A stretch of DNA of 64,000 bases from Mantamonas sphyraenae (taxonomy: Eukaryota > CRuMs > Mantamonadidae). Made by a program: the position numbers and the translations under genes. A model generated the notes under the pieces. It saw only the letters and a program-made list of their open reading frames with translations, searched no databases and was not told the DNA's origin. This document shows positions 29,497-39,031 of the stretch, in pieces. Within the stretch, counting starts at the first letter, position 1; the number at the start of each line of letters is the position of its first letter. The DNA lies in assembly GCA_026936335.1 (NCBI GenBank), contig JAPMXV010000020.1:62001-126000 (forward strand), in the 5' to 3' direction.

Positions 29497-30506
29497 ATGT
29501 GGCGATACGTGGCCCTCTTGATTCTGGCAACCATGGTCTGCATGCCCAGCATGTCTCTGCATGGTAAGACTCGTCGGCCTTCTCCGTGTTCCCCTCTGTA
29601 AATGTGTGTGGTCGGGTGTTTGTCGCAGTTCCTGACTCGGTCGCACTCCTTTCATTGTTGTGCCCATCCCTCATCCCCACAGGAGGCATGGTGGACGCAA
29701 AGACGTGCAATCGCACCTGTGAAGACCCGGCCACCTTTCAAAGCCTGATGTTCTTTTGCAAGGACCACGTGGACTATCGCATGTGCCCGCAAAAGTGGAC
29801 CGTCAACGGTGAGTCTTGCCACACGCATCTTTCTGCCCTCCTACCAGCCTCCATCGGCACCCGTGGGTGTCGTACGGCTTTGCACATGTTCCCATCATGC
29901 CAGGGTCCACCTCGCACGCGCATATGTGTGCATGTGTGCGCTTTGTGGGCCGCTGTGTGCAGGCGAGTTGTCCCCACCGAGCGTTTCCGGCGGTACTTTC
30001 CCATCACCGACGAGTTGCTGACAGGTTGGCGTGCACAACACTTGCCACACACACAAAACGCATTGTGATGCCCAACACACACACACACACACACACACAC
30101 AACCGCAGGCAAACAATACAACGAGACCGCAGACCAGATGGATGTGGCAGCCAAGGCGTGGTACGACAAGACACTTGCATCGGCACAGGCGGCTGGAGCA
30201 GATGCAGACTGCAATGAGCGCGTGAAGAACCTTGCTTGTGCCAACTTCTTCCGCAAGTGCGACGGACAGGAGGAGCTGCTTGTATGCAAGTCCACCTGCT
30301 GGAACTTTCGCTTCGAATGCAAGCTCGAGGCTGCCTGCGACGATCCCAAGGAGTTTTATGACAACAGTGCCGGTGTGCAGGATGGCAAGACTGTGTACAG
30401 TGGCGACGAGAAGTGCACCTCGGATGCAACCGCTCTTCGCCTGTCCCCGGCCCTCCTTGCCCTCCTCTCCTTCCTCCTCGCCGCCGCCCTCGCCAGTACC
30501 AACTGA
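29497..30506 (+). CDS. Small Cys-rich, GPI-anchored candidate (Frizzled-CRD-like)
   Basis: Modelled as exons 29497-29563, 29683-29808, 29968-30024 and 30109-30506 (215 aa). Joins 1-2 and 3-4 are firm (GTAAGA/CCACAG, and CCGCAG before GC AAA CAA). Exon 3 (VVPTERFRRYFPITDELLT) uses a GAG acceptor because the better CAG one gives a stop. The signal peptide is MWRYVALLILATMVCM. Two Cys clusters follow: KTCNRTCEDP...FFCKDH...RMCPQKW, and LACANFFRKC...LLVCKSTCWNFRFEC. The latter resembles the second half of Frizzled/folate-receptor-type CRDs (C-x2-NF-x3-C ... C-x3-C-x6-C). The last 25 residues (LRLSPALLALLSFLLAAALA) form a hydrophobic tail with no cytosolic end, as for GPI anchoring. It would act at the cell surface; the ligand is unknown. 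Confidence 0.72.
30074..30101. repeat. (CA)n microsatellite before an acceptor
   Basis: Pure CA run ending 7 bp before the CGCAG acceptor of the last exon of the Cys-rich gene, similar to the TM9SF3 introns. Confidence 0.85.
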
Positions 30507-30574
30507 GCAGCCACACATATGATGATGACAACCCCACACAGACACAATGCACACTGATTCAGCCCGTTTCCGCT

Positions 30575-31822
30575 TCATTCTTCGTCCTCCCTTGTCAACT
30601 CAGTGACAACTTCAGCAATCACCTTTTCCAGCTGCTTTTCGGTGTCTGTGGATGCGTTCTTCGGACTGATGCTCATCACCACGCCCGGCGCCTCCATGGA
30701 GTTTGCAATTTCGGCGGCCTCTGCGTCGTGGTAGACCATGGTGCCGAGCCCCACGCAGAGATTGAACTTTTGCTGGGCATCGAGCTCGGAGCCAGTCAGC
30801 AGAGCCAGAGCGGCGTCAATGACGGCGACCTTTCCCTCAAAGTTCTCGGCTTCCGTGCATGCCACGGCCATATTGGCCACCAGGGAGAGAAAGTTGGGAC
30901 GCACGTGCTTGTGGGTCACCTCCAGCAAGCCCTGGAAGATCTCCAGCAGCGTGTCCAGCTCCTGGATAAAGAGCTGTTTGAGGGGAGCCTTGTTGAAGCC
31001 ATTGACCACAAAGCGGATGGCCATCATGGCAGCCGGGCCGTGAAACTCGCCGCCCTCTTTCACGCCGGCCAGAAGCTCCAACACCACAGAGACCAGGTCT
31101 GCATCAATGCCCTTGTCATTCTTGTATGCATTGGCCATTGTTTCGGCCGCCTTGGGATGCAGAGCCAGCAAACGCAGCAGGTCCATTGCCGGAAAGCGTT
31201 TGTTTTCCGGCCACTGCGTCAGGGCCTTGTGCAGCACGCGATACTCATCCCGATCGAAATCAGAGCTGTGGAAGTGTTGCACGTCCTTTAGGGTGTCCAC
31301 CAGCGAGCGCACATGAGCCTCGTCCTCCGAACTGAGGGCTGCGGAGCTGTCCTCCATGGCGAGGGCCTCGTTGAATTGCAACAGCTTGGCAAGCACCTTG
31401 TCGTGCGACGCCGTGTCGTAACGGAGGAACACGTGCATGGGAAAGTGGGCATACTCGGAGTGCTGCACCCACTTGCTGTCCTTGCCTGCGTCCAGCAGAA
31501 AGAGCAACTTCTCTTCGATGGCACTCGTGTCCGCTCCCTCCACACGGTCCGCCAACTGACCTGCCTTGAAAAACAACAGCGTTGGGAACGCACGTGCACC
31601 GTACGCCATCATCACATCCTGGTTCTTGTCGCCGTCCACCTTGACCACCACCGTGCCCGGGTAGCTCGACGGCAACGATTCCACAAACGGGGCAATCATC
31701 TTGCACGGCCCACACCATTCTGCGTACACATCCACAACCACAACCTCGCTCTCCTTGGCCCCAGACACAATCTTTTGCAACTGGTTGTAACTCTGTGCGT
31801 ACTGCACTCCACCCGAGCTCAT
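30575..31822 (-). CDS. Thioredoxin-PUL domain fusion
   Basis: Intronless, 415 aa from ATG 31822 (MSSGGVQYAQ). Residues 1-110 are a thioredoxin with the intact active site YAEWCGPCKMIAPF and the cis-Pro loop ARAFPTLLFFKAG. Residues ~140-410 form an armadillo-like PUL domain (QWPENKRFPAMDLLRLLALH, MMAIRFVVNGF, VRPNFLSLVANMAVACTEAE), the module by which PLAA/Ufd3 binds Cdc48/p97. Trx-PUL proteins occur in plants and protists, some with a PPPDE/DeSI peptidase; no peptidase is present here. The likely role is redox-linked work with Cdc48 in ubiquitin-dependent turnover (inference). It is divergent from the PAF-AH gene, with 64 bp between ATGs. Confidence 0.9.
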   Translation of the reverse strand: MSSGGVQYAQSYNQLQKIVSGAKESEVVVVDVYAEWCGPCKMIAPFVESLPSSYPGTVVVKVDGDKNQDVMMAYGARAFPTLLFFKAGQLADRVEGADTSAIEEKLLFLLDAGKDSKWVQHSEYAHFPMHVFLRYDTASHDKVLAKLLQFNEALAMEDSSAALSSEDEAHVRSLVDTLKDVQHFHSSDFDRDEYRVLHKALTQWPENKRFPAMDLLRLLALHPKAAETMANAYKNDKGIDADLVSVVLELLAGVKEGGEFHGPAAMMAIRFVVNGFNKAPLKQLFIQELDTLLEIFQGLLEVTHKHVRPNFLSLVANMAVACTEAENFEGKVAVIDAALALLTGSELDAQQKFNLCVGLGTMVYHDAEAAEIANSMEAPGVVMSISPKNASTDTEKQLEKVIAEVVTELTREDEE

Positions 31823-31886
31823 GATCAAGGAGGGAAAGTGTTGTGCGGGTGAGCGAAGGAGCGACCAACCAAACAGCCCGCCCCCC

Positions 31887-33665
31887 ATGTTCCGTGCCAC
31901 CGAACTGCCTCTGCTTGCTTCCTGTGTGGCGTTGGTCCTCTCTGGCTGGTTGTCTCCGTCGCTATGGCTGCCGGCACAGAGCAATCTGTTGCAGCTGCTC
32001 CTACGGCCCGAAGCACATGTCACCCAGTGGGACAGTGTGCATGTGGCCATGCAACTGGCCCTGTTGTCCTCCTTGGCCTTTCACTTGCTGCGTGACCTCC
32101 ATCGGTGGCAAATGGTGCCTGTGTACGCCCTTGCAGGGTGGCTGCTTGTCTGGTCCAACCTGCTGCAACCCAGCCTCACACAGGCCACCTCCGGATGGGT
32201 ATGGCTGTGTCTCAACATCGCAAACACACTCCTCGTATGTTTGACCCTGTTCCTGTGCTTTGTGGTACCACTGATCAAGCTTCCCGTGCCCACCGGCCCC
32301 TACAAAGTGGGCACGGTGATCCTCCCGCTCGTCGACCTCTCCCGCGACGGTTGGTTGCCCCTGCTCGATGCCAACGACAAACTGTATGCACCCAACCGCT
32401 TTGGGTACGACAAGAGACGCGTGCGCCTGCAAATCTGGTACCCTTGCGAGGAGGAGAGCGTGGTCGGACGCACGCCGGCCACATACTTGGAACATGGTGC
32501 GCTGATTGGAGGCCACCTGGCCGCACGGTTCAGCATGCCGGCTTGGGTCAACTCTCACTTGCGCCTGGCAGACACTCATGCGTACGAAGGGGTACCCATG
32601 CGTGCTGTGACCCAAGAGGGACGAAATGGGAAGGAGGAGGACGAGGACTGTGACAACGAGACGCACAGCAGCGTGGGGGGATCAATGCGACAAGCAAAGG
32701 CAAAGGTGCGTACGACGCGACAGGCATCGGTTGAGGGAGTGGATGGAAGGGGATGGCCAGTGATTGTGTTTTCGCATGGCAATGGGGGGATTGGAGCGCA
32801 GAACACAGGGACATGCACCGAGTTGGCCTCCAATGGCTACGTGGTGTGTGCTGTGGACCATGCATTTGACGCATCGGCCGTATTGTATCCAGGCCACAAG
32901 TTGATGGCGTATGATTTGAATCTGGCGATGATGTGGTCGCGAAAGACGGCGGAGGAGATGCGACCCATCCGCAACGACCAGAGTGAACTGCGCGCAGGCG
33001 ACCTGTCGTTTGCCATCGATGTGTTGCAACTCATCCACGAGGGTCGATTGGCCAGCAACGAACGGCTGGGGGCGGCGTTTGTGAGTGAGAAGCAGCATGC
33101 GTTGTTGCGAGGGTCGTTTGCTGGGTCGTTGGATTTGCAGCGTCTGGGTGTGTTTGGCCATTCGTTGGGCGGTGCCACTGTGATTGAGGCTGCCTTTCGC
33201 GACGAACGCATCGGGTGCGTGTGTGCATTGGATCCCTGGGCCTACCCGGTGCGGCAGAGTGTGTTTGAACACGGTCTGTTTGTGCCGTGCATGATTGTCC
33301 GTGGCAATCGCTTTGCGTTTCCCCCCAGTTGGGAACACAACAATGAGCTGTTGCACCAGCTGTGCGAACGCACCGCCGATCGCATCCAGGCGCAGCATTC
33401 CCACACGCGCGTGGCGTACGACCTGTTTGTGCCCCTGTTTCGCCACCACGACTTTCATGATTTCAAGGCCATGGCTCCTTGGGTCATGGAGAAGCTCGGT
33501 GGCACCGGACCGCTGCCTGGCGAACGCTCTTTCGAGCTCACCAACGACCACGTCCTCGCCTTTTTCAACAAGTTTGTCCGCAACCATCACGACGCCACCG
33601 TCCTCGATGCAGGCGACGCCTTTCGACGCAAGTACTACCCTGAGGTCGAGTACCGCGCGTGGTAA
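31887..33665 (+). CDS. PAF-acetylhydrolase/lipase with N-terminal membrane domain
   Basis: Single exon, 592 aa; the ATG at 31887 (MFRATELPLLASC) is preferred, and one at 31821 lies within the neighbouring start codon region. Residues 1-135 contain about four hydrophobic helices (LLASCVALVLSGWL, AMQLALLSSLAFHLL, VYALAGWLLVWSNLL, ANTLLVCLTLFLCFVV). The rest matches the group VII phospholipase A2/PAF-AH fold: FSHGNGGIGAQNTG, nucleophile LGVFGHSLGGATV (Ser about 427), CALDPWAYPV (Asp about 448) and FRHHDFHDF (His about 520). A basic low-complexity insert lies near residue 250-285. Animal PAF-AH enzymes are secreted or lipidated, so a polytopic anchor is unusual. It probably removes short or oxidised acyl chains from phospholipids at an endomembrane. 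Confidence 0.88.
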   Translation: MFRATELPLLASCVALVLSGWLSPSLWLPAQSNLLQLLLRPEAHVTQWDSVHVAMQLALLSSLAFHLLRDLHRWQMVPVYALAGWLLVWSNLLQPSLTQATSGWVWLCLNIANTLLVCLTLFLCFVVPLIKLPVPTGPYKVGTVILPLVDLSRDGWLPLLDANDKLYAPNRFGYDKRRVRLQIWYPCEEESVVGRTPATYLEHGALIGGHLAARFSMPAWVNSHLRLADTHAYEGVPMRAVTQEGRNGKEEDEDCDNETHSSVGGSMRQAKAKVRTTRQASVEGVDGRGWPVIVFSHGNGGIGAQNTGTCTELASNGYVVCAVDHAFDASAVLYPGHKLMAYDLNLAMMWSRKTAEEMRPIRNDQSELRAGDLSFAIDVLQLIHEGRLASNERLGAAFVSEKQHALLRGSFAGSLDLQRLGVFGHSLGGATVIEAAFRDERIGCVCALDPWAYPVRQSVFEHGLFVPCMIVRGNRFAFPPSWEHNNELLHQLCERTADRIQAQHSHTRVAYDLFVPLFRHHDFHDFKAMAPWVMEKLGGTGPLPGERSFELTNDHVLAFFNKFVRNHHDATVLDAGDAFRRKYYPEVEYRAW

Positions 33666-33764
33666 CGTGCGCACGAGTGGTTGGATGTGTCCAGTGGAGG
33701 GAAGGGCGAAGGGTGAGATGAACATTGAGTCATGCTGCTGCGTTGCCGTCTGCAATCAAACCCC

Positions 33765-36700
33765 ATGCCAAATCAGGCAACCCAGATTCTCCTCACCACG
33801 CTGGCACTGCTGATCATCAGCTGTGCGGCAGCAGAAATCCGCTGGGCGTCTGCTTCATCGGGCCTGTTTGGCACAGGAGGCAACTGGGTGGGCGGAGCCG
33901 TGCCTGGGAGCGGCGACGTGGCCGTAATCGACCTGGCTGGCACGTACACCGTGACGCTGGCCAGCGCACGGAGTGTACAGGGCATTCGAGTGGGCCGCAA
34001 CAGCAGCGCAGGGGGCGCAGACGGCACACAAACCTTGTTTGTGTTGGAAGACCTGACCCTGGGCCTGGTCGGGGCGAGCAAGGTGTGGTCGTCGGGAGAG
34101 GTGTTGCTCAACGCTGCCATCAGCAAGGGATTCCACGGCGTGGGTGGGGTGACGCTGTATGGTCGCATGGAACACCGCAGTGGCCTTGTGGAGGGCAGCA
34201 ACACAGCCACGGATGAACCGTGGCGTGTGGTGGGTCCCTCTGGGCACTACCTGGTCACACACACGTCGGACACGCCGCCACGCACGCTGAAAACACGTCG
34301 TCTGCTTGTGGAGAGTGTGGCCACGTGGGTGGACAGGGAGCTGACGCTGGAAGCAGGCGAGATCGACATTGCCCCGGGTGGACGAATCTCCCTCAACGCC
34401 ACCGTCAGCGTCAAACCGTGCCGCGGCGATGCAGGCAGCCGTGTGACTCTGCTGGCTGGTGGTGCACATTTGGTGTATGCTCCTGCAACTGTGGCCGCCG
34501 TTACGAACCGCATGGATGTGCGTGTGGCGATGCAAAGCGGCAGTGTCGTGGAGAGTCTCGGCAGCGGACACTCTGGCACCCTTGTCTTTGAACAGGCCGG
34601 AACATGGACGTACACAGACGTGCGCACCAGCACAGGGAGCACGGTGAGACTGGATACAAGTGGACACACCATGGAGGGTTGTCGCGTACGTGGCACAGGC
34701 ACGTTCCAAGTTGCAGGGGGAACGTTGGCGCTGACCAACAGCACGTTTGAGGCGCCAGCCACCACTCAATTCACCACGGGCGTGGTGGTTACCCTCGGCG
34801 ACAGCTTGAGCATGTGGCATGGCACGACGAGCATGCAATCATGCACACTGCGTGGCACGTCGTCAAACGTGGTGGCCCACAACACAGGCAGCTGGACCCT
34901 GGGTGGCGACGGCAGCCAGCAAACATTGTCTGTACTAACGTTGGACAATGGTGCAGGAGGCACGGTGACTTGGCACGCCAACGGGGGCAACACGGCGTTT
35001 GAGAATGGTGCCGTGCTACACAACGAGGCCGGTGCAACCGTGGTGCTGAGCAGGGATGCATCGATGACGGGCAATGGAAGCGTGGTCAACTACGGCACTG
35101 TGCAGGTGACACTTACCTTGGGAACAGGGCCTACGCCCGTGGCTGATCTGGCTGGTGTGGCAATGCGTGTGCAACCCAACGCACGCCTGCAGGTCAACTC
35201 GGGCATTCTGCGTCTGCGCAACGGAGGCGTGTGCCAAGATGCCACCGTGGACGTGGGTGCGTCGGGCCAGCTGCTGGTTTCCACCCTTGACTTTGATTTG
35301 CGCGGCAACACACGTCTTCAGGGTGCGGGCACAATCACCCTGCAGGCAGGCTCTCGCATGGACAACGTCACCGCACAGGTGGCCAACCTCGAAGTGGACA
35401 TCAGCGCACCGGGTGCACAGGTGCGCATTGGTGACCGGCTGTTGGTTCGCTCACCGGCGACCCTCGCTTGGAAACTCGGCGTGCTTGCCTCGCTCGACGG
35501 AAGTAATGCGGGACAGGCGCACATCGATCTGTACAGTACCATGACCGTACCCTTTGCCAGCAGCTCTGCACAGCACGAAGCTCGTCGGTCTCGCAGTACG
35601 CGTGCGCCAGGGATCCACCCTCGTGTGGAGTGGACCTGCCAATTCAAACATTGACCTGCGCAACGGCTCGTCTATTGTCAACGAGGGCACACTGACGCTG
35701 CAGACGTCATCCAAGCTCGAACAACTCGGGGTTGTGGCCACGCTGCTCAACAACACCCAAGGAGGCGTGATCCAGGTCACCAGTGGCGCCACGGTCGGGC
35801 TGCAACTGCCAGTTGTCAACCATGGGCGCGTACACACTGCATGCGCCACCTGCCGTGTGGATTTTCTGTCACCAACCGAACATCGTGGCGAGCTGAGGGC
35901 AGATCTAGGCTCCATCGTGCGTCTGCACGCACAGCAGCAGCTTCATTCTGGAGCAATGGGCACAGGAGCAGGCATGCTTACACTTTTGTCGTCTGCCGAA
36001 CTGCAAGGTGGGGTGAACGTGCCTGTCACGCGCGTGACCCTCGACTTGGTTTCACCACTTGCCGGTTCGGGTGCTCTCAATGTGTCCTCGGAACTCGTGT
36101 GGACACGTGGTGTCATCTCCGCAGGCGTGGTTGTCAGTGTGGAGGCTGGTGCTTCGGGCAACGTGACCGGAACCGTGGCCAAAACGTTGTCAGGAACTCT
36201 TGCCAGTTCGGGCGAAACCACCCTGGAAGGCTCGGGCCTGGAAGTGGATGGTGGGCGTGTGGAAACACATGGCACGTTGATTCTGGCATGTGACAGCGTG
36301 AATGCGGCAGGCACAGGGCCTCGTGTGGATGTGCATCCGGGTGGCCTGTTGCGCAAGAGCAGTGCAGGTCAAACGCTTTTGAACATGCCTGTCTGGAATC
36401 AAGGCGGCACTGTGCGCAGCGACGCAGGCACGCTTGTGTTTGTCAAAGCACTGAGCCAAACTGGCGACTCGGCCGTGCTGTGCACAAACGGAGGCGAGAT
36501 CACGGCGCAGGTCACCGTGCAGGTCGACGGTGGCCGAGTGACAGGCACACACACGTTCAACGCGAAAATTGCCAATCGAGGAGGCAGCATGGAGCCTGGC
36601 GTGTGTGTGGGTGTGGGTGCAGACGACAGCGTGGGCGTGTTGACTGTGCGCGAGTATGAACAGAGCGGTGTTGGACAGGTGCGTGTCAACATACGCGGCC

Positions 36701-38949
36701 TTGCAGCAGGCACAACGCACGACCAACTTGTGGTGACGAATGACTTGACACTGCTCAGCAACACCGGCAGTACCAAACGCCTCAACGTGTCCATGGACGT
36801 GTCTGCCTTTCTGCCCGAAATTGGCGACAAATTCGTCGTCGTGTTGAACCCGGGCACCGAGTCAGGATTCCCCTTTGTGCCTGCGTACTCGGGCATCGAC
36901 GCACGGCGCATGCGAGCACGCCATAGTGCAAGCAATGTCACCCTGGAATTTGTGGGCTGCGAAGAACCAGGCCTGTTGCTTCGCAATCTCACTTGCTTTG
37001 CGTGTCCACCAGGCACGTATGGCAATGGCACACACTGCATTCCGTGTGCATGTGGCGCCTACCAACCCAACGAAGCTGCAGCATCCTGCTTGCTGTGCCC
37101 CACGGGCCACTATGCAAACACCACGGGCCAGACGCAATGTCAGGCGTGTGCGCGTGGCTCCTATGCCTCCACCAATGGCTCGTGCAGCTGCACTGCGTGT
37201 CCGTGTGGAACAGTGGCGCCAAACCAAGGAATGGCTGTGTGTCAGAACTGTTCTGCAGGCTCCTTCGCACCGCAACAGGGGTTGACAACATGTCAGCTGT
37301 GCACCGCTGGCCAATTCCAAGGCCTCGAGGGCCAATGCGAGTGTGCGAATTGCACACAGGGCACGTTTGCAAACCAGAATGGGAGCACAGTGTGCCGGGG
37401 CTGTCCGTCGGGCAGTTACAACAATGCCACCGCTCAGAGTGGGTGTCTGGCATGCCAACCAGGTACCTTTCAGCCTGGCCATGGTGTTGACTCGTTGGTC
37501 CCTGCTACCGAGTGCACGCCGTGCGGCGTTGGCACTTTTGCGGCTTCCGGTGGAGCAGGCACATGCACTCCATGTGGTCGTGGCACGTTTGGCAACCGCA
37601 CGGGATTGACCCAGTGTGCAGCGTGTGCTCCGGGCTTGTTTAGCAACACCAGTGGGCTGAGCGGATGTGCCGCGTGCCGGGCAGGCTCGTTCTCTGCCTC
37701 ATCTGGCGCAGACACATGCACTGCGTGTGGACTGGCCACATTCAGCAACGCAACGGGTGTCACTGCCTGTCAGACCTGCCCTCCAGGTCGTTACCAGTTT
37801 GCCACGGGTCTCACATCGTGTTTGCCATGCCCATCCAACAGCACCCAGGGTGGCGAGCTGACCACTGCGGTGGTGGGCTGTCTCTTTGTGGGTGTCACTC
37901 CTGCGCCTCCCACACCGCCATTCACCATTCCTGAGGAATACTATTACGGCGGCGGTGCGCTGCTGGGTGTGTTTGCCCTGTTGGCCGGTATGGGCTTCTG
38001 GAGGCGACGCAAGCGCAAAGAGAAGGAAGGGTTGCGTGGGGCGAGTGTGGAGAAGATGCAAACTCAGATGGACCAATTGATGGAGTCCAGCCAGGAGCAG
38101 ATGGAACGCATCGAGAGGGAACGTGAGCGCATCAGCGAAATCGAATCCAAACAGGAGCTGTGTGTACAGATGGAGTCGGACATTGAGGAGAAGGAGAGGA
38201 TATTCAGGGAGACCCTGGAGCGCATGACCAAGTTCAACATGCTCACCCAACAAGACGTCGAGCTCATCTTTGAAGCGCAAGACGACACGTACGAGGTGGG
38301 CGGCATACAGCGCGAACACACCGACACCCTGGCACGCGAGAAAGAGACACAGGGCATGGCCATGGGTGAATACGATGTTGAATACGGGTTGGATGGCGAG
38401 GAACGCGGCGGCATCGGCCGCGAACGGCGTGATACGCTGCAGCGTGAGTTCCTTTCGGCCACGCCACAGCGTGTCTCCATGGCGTTGGACAGCGTGCAAG
38501 AGGAGCTGGAGTTGGAGGCGACACACGAGGGCAGGATTGAGCGGGAGCGAGGCAACAGCGGAGGGGTGCAGATGGCTCAGATGGAAACAGAAACGGTGGT
38601 GCTGAGCGAGGAGGAGGAACGTCGCAAGATCCAACGGGAGCGGATGGGCGAAATCAAGCGGGAGCTGGACCAGGCGCGATTGCAGCTGCTGGAGCAGAGA
38701 CAGGTGCTTGTTGAGGAGGAGCAACGCAGCATGGAACGTATGCGACAGATGGAAATCGAGCGCGAGCGCATGCAGAAGGAGTTGGAGGAACTCAAGAGTG
38801 AGATGACACGACGTGGAGTGGCCGTGGGTGACAAGTATCTCATGACTGGCATGACCGCACGCTACGCCTTTGGCCAGCGCCAGGCAGGGCAACACGGCGA
38901 CGCCGCAGAACCCACAGCCATCGGCCACGGAGCCACCACGCGTGTGTGA
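33765..38949 (+). CDS. Large surface protein: beta-rich ectodomain, GCC2/GCC3 Cys repeats, TM, coiled coil
   Basis: Starts at MPNQATQILLTTLALLIISC (signal peptide; an upstream ATG at 33732 adds 11 residues). About 1,727 aa, with one 1-nt frame break near 35555-35580: the first frame runs on to TGA 35652-35654 but the homologous-looking beta-strand pattern continues in the +1 frame (LVGLAVRVRQGSTLVWSG). Residues 25-1060 are Gly/Thr/Val-rich with repeating short beta strands, like a beta-helix. Residues ~1065-1370 have about a dozen Cys-rich units (CPPGTYGNGTHCIPCACGAY, CAPGLFSNTSGLSGCAACRA) of the GCC2/GCC3 (ephrin-receptor-like) type. A TM helix (GGGALLGVFALLAGMGFW) is followed by RRRKRK and a ~270-residue Glu/Arg coiled coil in the cytosol. 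It resembles large protist adhesion/recognition receptors; the ligand is unknown. Confidence 0.82.
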
Positions 38950-39031
38950 ACCTGAACGTAGGCGACGTGTTGAATGTGATTCAAAATATGTAAACGTATG
39001 TGTCTGTGTGTGTCTGTGTCATGGGATCCGT

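Noticed and set aside
32682-33755. 357-codon minus frame
   Set aside because: Antisense of the PAF-AH gene, which has a complete catalytic triad.
37699-38928. 409-codon minus frame
   Set aside because: Leu/His-rich shadow of the Glu/Arg coiled coil on the plus strand.
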